From Streptomyces lilacinus (GTDB lineage Bacteria > Actinomycetota > Actinomycetes > Streptomycetales > Streptomycetaceae): a DNA stretch of 11,024 bases. The notes beneath the pieces were generated by a model. It was not told the DNA's origin. It searched no databases and worked only from the letters and a program-made list of their open reading frames with translations. Position numbers and translations under genes: made by a program. How positions within the stretch are numbered: the stretch's first letter is position 1; each line of letters begins with the position of its first letter. Shown here in pieces: positions 1-5,432 of this stretch. The DNA lies in assembly GCA_000715685.1 (NCBI GenBank), contig KL569383.1, forward strand, positions 6,866 through 17,889, read 5' to 3'.

Positions 1-20
1 GAGATGTGTATAAGAGACAG
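1..20 (+). other. Nextera/Tn5 mosaic-end adapter remnant
   Basis: Bases 2-20 are exactly the 19-bp Tn5 mosaic end (AGATGTGTATAAGAGACAG) used in Nextera-type library preparation. The G at base 1 agrees with the read-2 version of the adapter, where G precedes the mosaic end; the read-1 version has C. This is sequencing-library DNA left on the contig end, not genomic sequence. Genomic sequence therefore starts at about base 21, and any reading frame starting inside bases 1-20 is artificial. A real Tn5-family insertion is unlikely because nothing else of a transposon follows. Confidence 0.95.
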
Positions 21-31
21 TCGCACAGCAC

Positions 32-457
32 ATGGAACGCGAATGGCTCTTCTCGCTCATCCCGCTGACGATCGGCGTGGGCTTCCTCTGCTTCGGTGTG
101 TACGGACTCCGGCGCGCGAGCGCGATCCGTCGCACGGGTGTCACCACAGAGGGTCGGATCGTCCGCCACGAGGTGAGGCGGAGCGACGAAAGCGGCACGT
201 TCTATCACCCGGTCGCAGCTTGGACGACCCGGGACGGCCGCCGGTGCGAGCATTCCTCCAGGCTCGGCCGCGGTTCCATCGGAGTCGGCTTCGGAGTGGG
301 GGTCCCTGTCACGGTCCGATACGTTCCGGAAAATCCCCGCCGGTTTGCGATCCAGGGCTGGGACAATACGGCGATCGACCAGCTGTTCACCGTGTTGGGG
401 TCGGTGCTCACAGCGGGCACGTTGACGGCGTTGCTCGTCCGACTGCTCACTCTCTGA
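32..457 (+). CDS. DUF3592-type membrane protein
   Basis: This is a 141-residue protein with a hydrophobic N-terminal segment (about residues 6-27), a polar middle (about 30-110) and a second hydrophobic segment at the C-terminus (about 116-138). The middle contains the pattern VTVRYVPENPRRFAI (residues 93-107), which resembles the 'V-x-Y-x-P-x-N-P' motif of DUF3592 proteins. That family has small domains flanked by transmembrane helices and no established biochemical role. The ATG at 32 gives a complete-looking start, with the first helix directly after a charged MEREW. Only 11 genomic bases precede it before the adapter, so neither a ribosome binding site nor a longer N-terminus can be judged. 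It converges on the IMP dehydrogenase unit. Confidence 0.75.
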   Translation: MEREWLFSLIPLTIGVGFLCFGVYGLRRASAIRRTGVTTEGRIVRHEVRRSDESGTFYHPVAAWTTRDGRRCEHSSRLGRGSIGVGFGVGVPVTVRYVPENPRRFAIQGWDNTAIDQLFTVLGSVLTAGTLTALLVRLLTL

Positions 458-516
458 CCGCAGCCGACCCGTCTCGCTGAAGGTGAGGCAGAGCAGCGCT
501 CTGATCTGGGATGCCT

Positions 517-561
517 CAGGTTGAGCGAGACGCCGAGTGTTCATCTGTCGCGCTCAACCTG
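517..561. terminator. Inverted repeat between convergent units, candidate bidirectional terminator
   Basis: A perfect 11-bp inverted repeat has CAGGTTGAGCG at 517-527 and CGCTCAACCTG at 551-561, separated by 23 nt. It lies 59 nt after the stop of the rightward DUF3592 gene and 10 nt after the stop of the leftward 57-residue ORF, so it could end transcription from both sides. There is no T-run, which is common for actinobacterial terminators. The loop is long for a classic terminator, so an operator or chance repeat remains possible. Confidence 0.45.
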
Positions 562-571
562 TAGTTTCCTG

Positions 572-745
572 TCACGATCCCTTGGGCTTATGGGCGAGGA
601 AGAAGCCTCGTCGGCCCTGCCGAAGCTTCTCGCTCTCGTCGGGTTCGCGGATCATCTGGGCGTCCCTGACGAGGCCAGCCTTGCTCGTCCACTGGCGGGA
701 GGGGCTATTCCGACCGTGCACTGTTCCCCTCCGACCAGTAGTCAT
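572..745 (-). CDS. Possible small ORF (57 aa) after the IMP dehydrogenase gene
   Basis: The leftward frame starts with ATG at 745, 22 nt after the IMP dehydrogenase stop, and encodes 57 residues beginning MTTGRRGTVHGRN and ending GFFLAHKPKGS. The middle, LVRDAQMIREPDESEKLRQG, has protein-like composition. The protein is basic, with no membrane segment or recognised domain. Third-position G+C is about 75% by hand count, below the neighbouring genes but higher in the second half. No strong Shine-Dalgarno sequence precedes the ATG, and a longer N-terminus overlapping the upstream gene is possible. The stop is 10 nt before a perfect inverted repeat, as expected for the last gene of a transcript. 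I do not recognise it; it could also be a decayed gene end. Confidence 0.35.
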   Translation of the reverse strand: MTTGRRGTVHGRNSPSRQWTSKAGLVRDAQMIREPDESEKLRQGRRGFFLAHKPKGS

Positions 746-767
746 GTCGCCGGGACTTGGCGGCTCG

Positions 768-2264
768 TCAGGACGCTGTCGCCGGGGTGTCCCGTAGGGT
801 GACGTTGGCGTGGCTCTCCTGGAAGCTCTGATCTGAAACCAGGGTCAGACGGGCCGTGGACTGGAACTCCGGCAGGGTGGTGGAGCCGCAGGAGACCATC
901 GTGGTCTTGAGCTTGGCAATGGTCAGGGCAAGCCCTTCGTTGAGGTCGCCCGCGTAGGGGACGTAGCCGTCCACCCCTTCCTCGAAGACCAGCTCCTGGC
1001 CTCCCTGGCCGTAGCGCTGCCAGTTGCGGGCCCGGTTCGAGCCCTCACCCCAGTACTCCTTCACGAAGCCGTCACGGGTGGGCAACTTCGCGCCGGCCGC
1101 CTGGTCGAAGCGTGCGAAGTAACGCCCCATCATGACGAAGTCGGCTCCCATCGCCAGCGCGAGGGCCACGTGGTAGTCGTGCACCAGCCCGCCATCGGAG
1201 CAGATCGGCACGTACTCGCCGGTGCGTTCGCGGAAGGCGTCCCGGGCCGCCGCGACGTCCAGAACAGCGCTGGCCTGACCGCGGCCGATGCCCTTCTGGT
1301 CGCGAGTGATGCAGATGGAGCCGCCGCCCACCCCGACCTTGACGAAGTCCGCCCCCGCCTCGGCGAGGAAGGTGAACGCCTCGCCGTCGACCACGTTGCC
1401 ACCCCCGACCGGGATCTCCGGATAGTGCTTCTTCACCCAGGTCAGGGCTTGTGCCTGCCAGTCGCTGTAACCGTCGGACGAGTCGAAGCACAACGCGTCC
1501 ACGCCCGCTTCCAGCAGGGCCGGGACGCGCTCTTGATAGTCGTGGGTGTTGATACCCGCGCCAACGCGCAGGCGCTTGGCGGCGTCCACGGCCTGATTCG
1601 GGTAGCGCTTGTTGTCCGCGTAGTCGGAACGGAACACCAGATGCTGCAGGTGACCCTCGGTGTCCAGTACCGGGAGGCAGTCCAGCCGTTCGTCCCACAA
1701 CCGCGCGTTGGCCTCGGAAAGCGTGATGTCGGGCCCGGCATGGGCCAGGTCGGCGACAGCAGTCATCCGGTCGCTGACCGGTCGATCCAGGCTGTGGCGC
1801 TGGGGGTGGAAGTCGCGGGAGGTCACCAGGCCGAGCAGGCGACCGGTGGCGGTCCCGTCGTGGGTGACCGCGGCGGTGCTGTGACCGGTGCGGCGCATGA
1901 CGTCGACCAGGAGGCTCAGGCTGTCGTCAGGGCGGACGTTCGTGTCGCTGGTGACGAATCCGGCCTTGAAGTTCTTCACCTGGCGGACCGCTGCAGCCTG
2001 GTCCTGGATGGGCTGGTTGTGGTGCAGGAAGCTGAGACCGCCGTTGCGGGCGAGCCCGATCGCGAGATCGGGTGTGCTGACGGCCTGCATGATCGCGGAC
2101 GTGAACGGGGACTGCAGTTCGATCGCCGGCGCCTCGCCCGCGGTGTGCCGCGACAGGGGCGTGCTCAGGTCCACCGTCGCAGCCGAGCAGTCGGTCCGAG
2201 TCCGGTTGGGCAAGAGCAGAAACTCGTTGAACGTCCGCGAGACCTCGGCGATGATTTGCGCCAC
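768..2264 (-). CDS. guaB: IMP dehydrogenase, divergent Tritrichomonas foetus-like type, with CBS pair
   Basis: IMP dehydrogenase oxidises IMP to XMP with NAD+, the committed step to guanine nucleotides, in the cytosol. The 498-residue protein has the usual (beta/alpha)8 barrel interrupted by a CBS pair at about residues 100-215. The catalytic loop reads GVGGGSICITR with nucleophile Cys318. The flap motif NWQRY carries the Arg417-Tyr418 pair that activates water in IMP dehydrogenases and is absent from GMP reductases. The text around the active site (SICITRDQKGIGRGQ, WGEGSNRARNWQRY, FEEGVDGYVPYAG) closely follows the T. foetus enzyme (503 aa) as I remember it, rather than the GPGSICTTR form of housekeeping GuaB. 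Lys309 and Glu429 match the residues linked to mycophenolic acid resistance in that enzyme. The GTG start at 2264 is preceded by AGGAGG with a 5-nt spacer. It is probably a second IMP dehydrogenase. Confidence 0.88.
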   Translation of the reverse strand: MAQIIAEVSRTFNEFLLLPNRTRTDCSAATVDLSTPLSRHTAGEAPAIELQSPFTSAIMQAVSTPDLAIGLARNGGLSFLHHNQPIQDQAAAVRQVKNFKAGFVTSDTNVRPDDSLSLLVDVMRRTGHSTAAVTHDGTATGRLLGLVTSRDFHPQRHSLDRPVSDRMTAVADLAHAGPDITLSEANARLWDERLDCLPVLDTEGHLQHLVFRSDYADNKRYPNQAVDAAKRLRVGAGINTHDYQERVPALLEAGVDALCFDSSDGYSDWQAQALTWVKKHYPEIPVGGGNVVDGEAFTFLAEAGADFVKVGVGGGSICITRDQKGIGRGQASAVLDVAAARDAFRERTGEYVPICSDGGLVHDYHVALALAMGADFVMMGRYFARFDQAAGAKLPTRDGFVKEYWGEGSNRARNWQRYGQGGQELVFEEGVDGYVPYAGDLNEGLALTIAKLKTTMVSCGSTTLPEFQSTARLTLVSDQSFQESHANVTLRDTPATAS

Positions 2265-2626
2265 TCGTTCCTCCTGACCCGTCGGCCGGGGCCTGACTGC
2301 CCCGCCGTGAGGACCGCCCCTTCATCCCACAGCCCGGACAGGCAGAGATCGGCACGGCAGCCGTGGAGGTGCCACAAACTGCGGCAGAGCCCTGACCGGC
2401 CCGTGATCGAACGGGGTGCGGTCGTGACCTGGCACCTTATCGATCAGCTCAGTCGCTGCGCGAATCGCGGCCTTCACTGGCAGCCGCCCCCTCGGGTGGA
2501 TGCTCAAGCGCCTTGACCCGGGCGGCGAGACACTCGTCCAGTCGCGTCCGGCGTAGGCGACCCAGTGGAGCAGCCGCGAAGCTCCGCTGCCCGCGGTACG
2601 ACGGGAACCCACGCACCTGCGAAGAA
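2265..2626. other. Divergent intergenic region between the IMP dehydrogenase and XRE genes
   Basis: No convincing gene is seen here. Structured elements are a GC hairpin (CGGGGC 2287-2292 and GCCCCG 2299-2304) close to the IMP dehydrogenase start, within its probable leader, and an inverted repeat at 2415-2436 (GGTGC-GGTC-GT-GACC-TG-GCACC). On the minus strand a possible -10 element TAAGGT (2439-2434) overlaps the edge of that repeat, which would make it a candidate promoter/operator for the IMP dehydrogenase gene; no clear -35 accompanies it. A 67-codon minus-strand frame (2449-2652) runs through the region, but its codon use is weak and it crosses the palindrome at 2627-2657. Confidence 0.4.
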
Positions 2627-2657
2627 AACTTTTGCAAGCAGTCCGCTTGCAAAAGTT
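2627..2657. promoter_or_regulatory. 31-bp perfect palindrome upstream of the XRE gene, candidate operator
   Basis: AACTTTTGCAAGC (2627-2639) and GCTTGCAAAAGTT (2645-2657) are perfect 13-bp arms around AGTCC. A third half-site, AGCAAGC (2658-2664), follows directly. The element ends 25 bp before the XRE regulator start, the position expected of an operator bound by a dimeric repressor, most simply the XRE protein itself. TTGCAA (2632-2637) and TTAGCA (2656-2661) could serve as a -35/-10 pair with an 18-bp spacer embedded in it. A terminator role is less likely because no gene ends just before it on either strand. Direct autoregulation is inference. Confidence 0.6.
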
Positions 2658-2682
2658 AGCAAGCTGCGGCAGCATCGACCGC

Positions 2683-3081
2683 ATGGCATCACTCAACGTC
2701 GGCAACCTCGGCGAGTACCTGCGGGAGCAGCGGCGCAACGCCCAGCTCACCCTGCGGCAGCTCGCGGATGCCGCGGGAGTGTCCAACCCGTACCTGAGTC
2801 AGATCGAGCGCGGCCTGCGCCGGCCGAGCGCCGAGATCCTGCAGCAGCTGGCCAAGGCGCTGCGGATCTCCGCCGAGACGCTGTACGTGCAGGCCGGGAT
2901 CCTCGACGAGCGGGACCGCGAGGAGGCGGAGGTCCGCAGCGTGATCCTCGCCGATCCCTCGATCAACGACCGGCAGAAGCAGGTGCTGCTCCAGATCTAC
3001 GAGTCCTTCCGCAAGGAGAACGGGCTCGCAGCGGACGAGACGCGCAAGACCGACGACGACCACAGCAAACCTTCGAGCTGA
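2683..3081 (+). CDS. XRE-family helix-turn-helix regulator (Rv0474-like)
   Basis: This is a 132-residue DNA-binding protein. An XRE-type helix-turn-helix occupies about residues 6-62: LGEYLREQRRNAQLTLRQLA, then AGVSNPYLSQIERGLRRPS as turn and recognition helix, then ILQQLAKALRISAETLYVQAG. The remaining half is charged and probably helical (DERDREEAEVRSVI, DRQKQVLLQIYESF), likely for dimerisation. Start at ATG 2683 is preferred because the alternative TTG at 2632 lies inside the palindrome and adds an unconserved-looking extension. No clear Shine-Dalgarno sequence precedes the ATG. The next gene, HbhA-like, begins 17 nt after the stop, so the two probably share a transcript. The pair corresponds to Rv0474-Rv0475 of M. 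tuberculosis. It is probably autoregulated through the adjacent palindrome. Confidence 0.88.
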   Translation: MASLNVGNLGEYLREQRRNAQLTLRQLADAAGVSNPYLSQIERGLRRPSAEILQQLAKALRISAETLYVQAGILDERDREEAEVRSVILADPSINDRQKQVLLQIYESFRKENGLAADETRKTDDDHSKPSS

Positions 3082-3098
3082 TCGGGAGACCCATCGTC

Positions 3099-3713
3099 AT
3101 GGCCACCACACAGGACATCCGCAAGGCCGCCGTCGACACGGCGTACGCCGCCGCCGGCGCCGCCGACCTCACCGCGGAGAAGCTGGGGCAGCTCGTCGCC
3201 GACGCCCCGGCCCGCTTCGAGCAGCTGCGCGCCACCGACCCGAAGGAGCTCGGCGGGCGCGTGACGCAGCAGGCCAAGCAGGTCCAGACGCAGGTGACGG
3301 CGAAGTTCGGCGAGATCGTCGGCACCCTCGACACCGACGCGAAGAAGCTCGGCCGCACCGCACAGGACCTCGCCCTCCAGGGCGTCGGCCAGGTCGTCGC
3401 GGTGGCGGCGCAGGCCGGGGAGACCTTCGAGAAGCTGGCCGAGCGCGGTCGCACGGCCGTGAAGACCTGGCGCGGCGAGGCCGCCGAGGAGATCACCGAG
3501 ATCGCCGTCGCCGTGGAGCCCGACAGCGAGCGGGAGCGGGCGCAGGGCCAGGACAAGGCCGCGAAGGACGAGGAGCCGGCCGCCGCCGACGCGGACGCCG
3601 CCGACGCCAAGCCGTCCGCCGCGCGCAAGAGCACCGGCACCACCGCCCGCAAGCCGGCCGCGAAGAAGGCCGGCGCCAAGACCGGCGAGGACGCCAAGAC
3701 CGGCGACCAGTGA
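3099..3713 (+). CDS. HbhA-like (heparin-binding hemagglutinin-like) coiled-coil protein
   Basis: This 204-residue protein lacks a signal peptide or membrane segment. Residues about 5-140 are Ala/Gln/Lys/Glu-rich helix, likely coiled coil. Residues 141-170 are an acidic Glu/Asp/Ala linker, and the tail (171-204) is basic, with KPAAKKAGAK repeats resembling the Lys/Ala-rich C-terminus by which mycobacterial HbhA (about 199 aa) binds heparan sulfate. The role in a soil actinomycete is unknown; a cell-envelope or lipid-associated structural function is plausible. ATG 3099 follows GGGAGA (3084-3089) with a 9-nt spacer. It is 17 nt behind the XRE gene, and a strong terminator starts 5 nt after its stop, so these two genes form a short operon. 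Similarity to HbhA rests on architecture, length and neighbourhood more than on specific residues. Confidence 0.78.
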   Translation: MATTQDIRKAAVDTAYAAAGAADLTAEKLGQLVADAPARFEQLRATDPKELGGRVTQQAKQVQTQVTAKFGEIVGTLDTDAKKLGRTAQDLALQGVGQVVAVAAQAGETFEKLAERGRTAVKTWRGEAAEEITEIAVAVEPDSERERAQGQDKAAKDEEPAAADADAADAKPSAARKSTGTTARKPAAKKAGAKTGEDAKTGDQ

Positions 3714-3718
3714 GGTGA

Positions 3719-3753
3719 AACGATCCGGGCACGCACCGCGTGCCCGGATCGTT
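3719..3753 (+). terminator. Strong intrinsic terminator after the HbhA-like gene
   Basis: AACGATCCGGGCACGC (3719-3734) and GCGTGCCCGGATCGTT (3738-3753) form a perfect 16-bp stem closed by an ACC loop. It starts 5 nt after the HbhA-like stop codon. The lower stem ends in TT and is followed by CTCCC rather than a T-run. It should separate the XRE/HbhA-like transcript from the DUF2516 gene, which begins 46 nt further on and therefore needs its own promoter or read-through. TACGGT at 3761-3766 could be a -10 element for it. Confidence 0.88.
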
Positions 3754-3799
3754 CTCCCGGTACGGTGGGCAGCGGACACACGGAGACGAGGTGAGCGGA

Positions 3800-4138
3800 A
3801 TGCTGGTGGAAGGCTTCGGCGAGGTCCTGAGCTGGGTGTCGATCGGCCTGCTCGTCTTCTCGATCGTCGCGTTCGTGGACGCCGCCGTCCACCGCGAGGA
3901 CGCCTACCGCGCCGCGGACAAGCAGTCCAAGGGCTTCTGGATGATCATCCTCGCCATCGCGGCCACGGTGAACTTCTTCTTCGGCATCCTGAGCTTCCTG
4001 CCGATCCTCGGCCTGATCGCCACGATCGTCTACACCGTCGACGTGCGCCCGGCGCTGCGCCAGGTCTCCGGCGGCCCGCGCCGCCGCCGCGGCTCCAGCT
4101 CCGACGGCCCCTACGGACCGTACAACGGCGGGCGTTAG
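3800..4138 (+). CDS. DUF2516 family membrane protein
   Basis: This is a 112-residue integral membrane protein of unknown function. Hydrophobic segments lie at about residues 8-29 and 46-82, the latter long enough for one or two helices (FWMIILAIAATVNFFFGIL and FLPILGLIATIVYTV). A conserved-looking cytoplasmic-type loop carries DAAVHREDAYRAADKQSKG, and DVRPAL follows the last helix. The tail is basic and then Gly/Pro/Ser/Tyr-rich. ATG 3800 is chosen because GAGGTGA (3788-3794) stands 5 nt upstream. GTG 3791 and GTG 3740 are in frame, but the latter falls inside the terminator hairpin. It follows the HbhA-like gene as Rv0476 follows hbhA in M. tuberculosis, and it converges on the phosphatase gene with 61 nt between stops. 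Confidence 0.85.
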   Translation: MLVEGFGEVLSWVSIGLLVFSIVAFVDAAVHREDAYRAADKQSKGFWMIILAIAATVNFFFGILSFLPILGLIATIVYTVDVRPALRQVSGGPRRRRGSSSDGPYGPYNGGR

Positions 4139-4199
4139 ACAGAGAACAGAGGCCGGGCGGGCGTCAGACAGCAGGGCGTTAACGGCGAGGCCCCCGCCA

Positions 4200-5432
4200 C
4201 TACCCCCGGTCGAGCAGCATCACGGCCAGATCGTCCGTCAGATCCCCGCCGTTGAGCGCCCGGACCTCCGCGACCAGCGCCTCCAGCAGCTCCTCCCCGC
4301 GCAGCCCCTCCTTCCACTGACGCCCCATCAGCTCGATCATGCCCTCCTGGCCGAGCCGTCGCGTCCCCGCACCGACCTTGCCCTCGATCAGGCCGTCGGT
4401 GTACATCATCAGGCTCCAGGCGTCGCCCAGTTCGACCTCGCGGTGCGGCCAACGGGCGGACGCCAGCAGCCCCAGCGCCGGCCCGCCGTCGTCCTGCGGC
4501 AGCAGGGCGGGGGTCTGTCCGGGGCGGACGAGCAGGGGGGCCGGGTGCCCGGCCAGGCAGAGGGCGGCCGAACGGCCGTCCGGCGCCATGTCGACCGTGC
4601 ACAGCGTCGCGAAGATCTCCTCGTGGGGGCGCTCGTGCTCCAGCACCTGCTGCAGCGTCGCCAGGAGCTCGTCGCCGCACAGCCCCGCCAGCGTCAGGGC
4701 GCGCCACGCTATCCGCAGCTCCACGCCCAGCGCCGCCTCGTCGGGGCCGTGGCCGCAGACGTCGCCGATCATCGCGTGGACCGTGCCGTCGGGCGTGCGG
4801 ACGGTGTCGTAGAAGTCGCCGCCCAGCAGGGCCCGGCTGCGGCCGGGGCGGTAGCGGGCGGCGAAGCGCAGGTCGGAGCCGGCCAGCAGCGGGTTCGGCA
4901 GCAGGCCGCGCTCGAGGCGGGCGTTCTCCTGGGCTCTGAGCCGGGTCTCGGTGAGCTGCCGCTGGGCGAAGTCGGCGCGCTTGCGCTCGACGGCGTAACG
5001 GATGGCCCGGCTGAGCACGCGCCCGTCGAGCTCGTCGCGGAAGAGGTAGTCCTGTGCCCCCACCCGTACGGCCTCCGCCGCCCGCTCGGCGTCCGCCTCG
5101 GCGGTCAGGGCCAGCACGGCGTGGTGCGGGGCCAGCCGCAGCACCTGCCGCAGCGTGTCCAGCTCGTCCCCGGGCCGCCCGGACGGGCGGTCGGCGGCGG
5201 GCAGGGCGAGGTCGAGGAGGATGCACTGCACGTCGTCGGTGAGCAGCCGCTCCGCCTCGGTGAGGTTGCGGGCGGTGCGGATGCGCACGGGCTTGTCCGC
5301 GGTGCCGCCCATCGCCGCCATGTCCGGTCGCGACAGCGACCCGCCGGGGTCGTCCTCGATCACCAGCAGCGTCAGCCCGCCGGTGGGCAGCGCGGCGGGC
5401 TGCTCCGCCGGCCTCGGCACGGGTACGGGCAT
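4200..5432 (-). CDS. Response regulator fused to PP2C/SpoIIE-type Ser/Thr phosphatase
   Basis: This 410-residue cytoplasmic signalling protein has an N-terminal receiver domain (about 18-150) with acidic cluster Glu26-Asp27-Asp28, phosphoacceptor Asp74 (ILLDLALP) and Thr110 (LALTA). Arg132 (YLFRDEL) sits where receivers carry an invariant Lys. A helical linker (about 140-180) joins it to a PP2C/SpoIIE domain (about 190-408) with metal-binding aspartates in GGDFYD (Asp206), IGDVCGHG (Asp224), MYTDGL (Asp346) and LTDD (Asp400/401). Such proteins usually dephosphorylate anti-sigma-factor antagonists or similar targets in response to phosphorylation of the receiver; the partner here is unknown and no kinase lies nearby. 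ATG 5432 follows a purine-rich AGGAAGGA with an 8-nt spacer. GTG 5435 and GTG 5594 are alternatives, the latter adding 54 unconvincing residues. Confidence 0.88.
   Translation of the reverse strand: MPVPVPRPAEQPAALPTGGLTLLVIEDDPGGSLSRPDMAAMGGTADKPVRIRTARNLTEAERLLTDDVQCILLDLALPAADRPSGRPGDELDTLRQVLRLAPHHAVLALTAEADAERAAEAVRVGAQDYLFRDELDGRVLSRAIRYAVERKRADFAQRQLTETRLRAQENARLERGLLPNPLLAGSDLRFAARYRPGRSRALLGGDFYDTVRTPDGTVHAMIGDVCGHGPDEAALGVELRIAWRALTLAGLCGDELLATLQQVLEHERPHEEIFATLCTVDMAPDGRSAALCLAGHPAPLLVRPGQTPALLPQDDGGPALGLLASARWPHREVELGDAWSLMMYTDGLIEGKVGAGTRRLGQEGMIELMGRQWKEGLRGEELLEALVAEVRALNGGDLTDDLAVMLLDRG

Noticed and set aside
4..480. 158-codon frame covering the DUF3592 gene in another frame
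   Set aside because: It starts within the Nextera adapter, is rich in Arg/Pro/His and lacks membrane segments, while the 32-457 frame gives a coherent membrane protein.
1170..2516. 448-codon plus-strand frame opposite the IMP dehydrogenase gene
   Set aside because: It is an antisense shadow, common in high-G+C DNA. The minus strand encodes a full, motif-complete enzyme with a good ribosome binding site.
2449..2652. 67-codon minus-strand frame between the IMP dehydrogenase and XRE genes
   Set aside because: Its start falls at the palindrome, third-position G+C is only about 70%, no domain is recognisable, and no ribosome binding site supports it.
4139..4199. Terminator between the convergent DUF2516 and phosphatase genes
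   Set aside because: Only weak or widely spaced complementarity is present (for example GGCGGG/CCCGCC about 30 nt apart, CGTTAACG). It is not enough to call a terminator.
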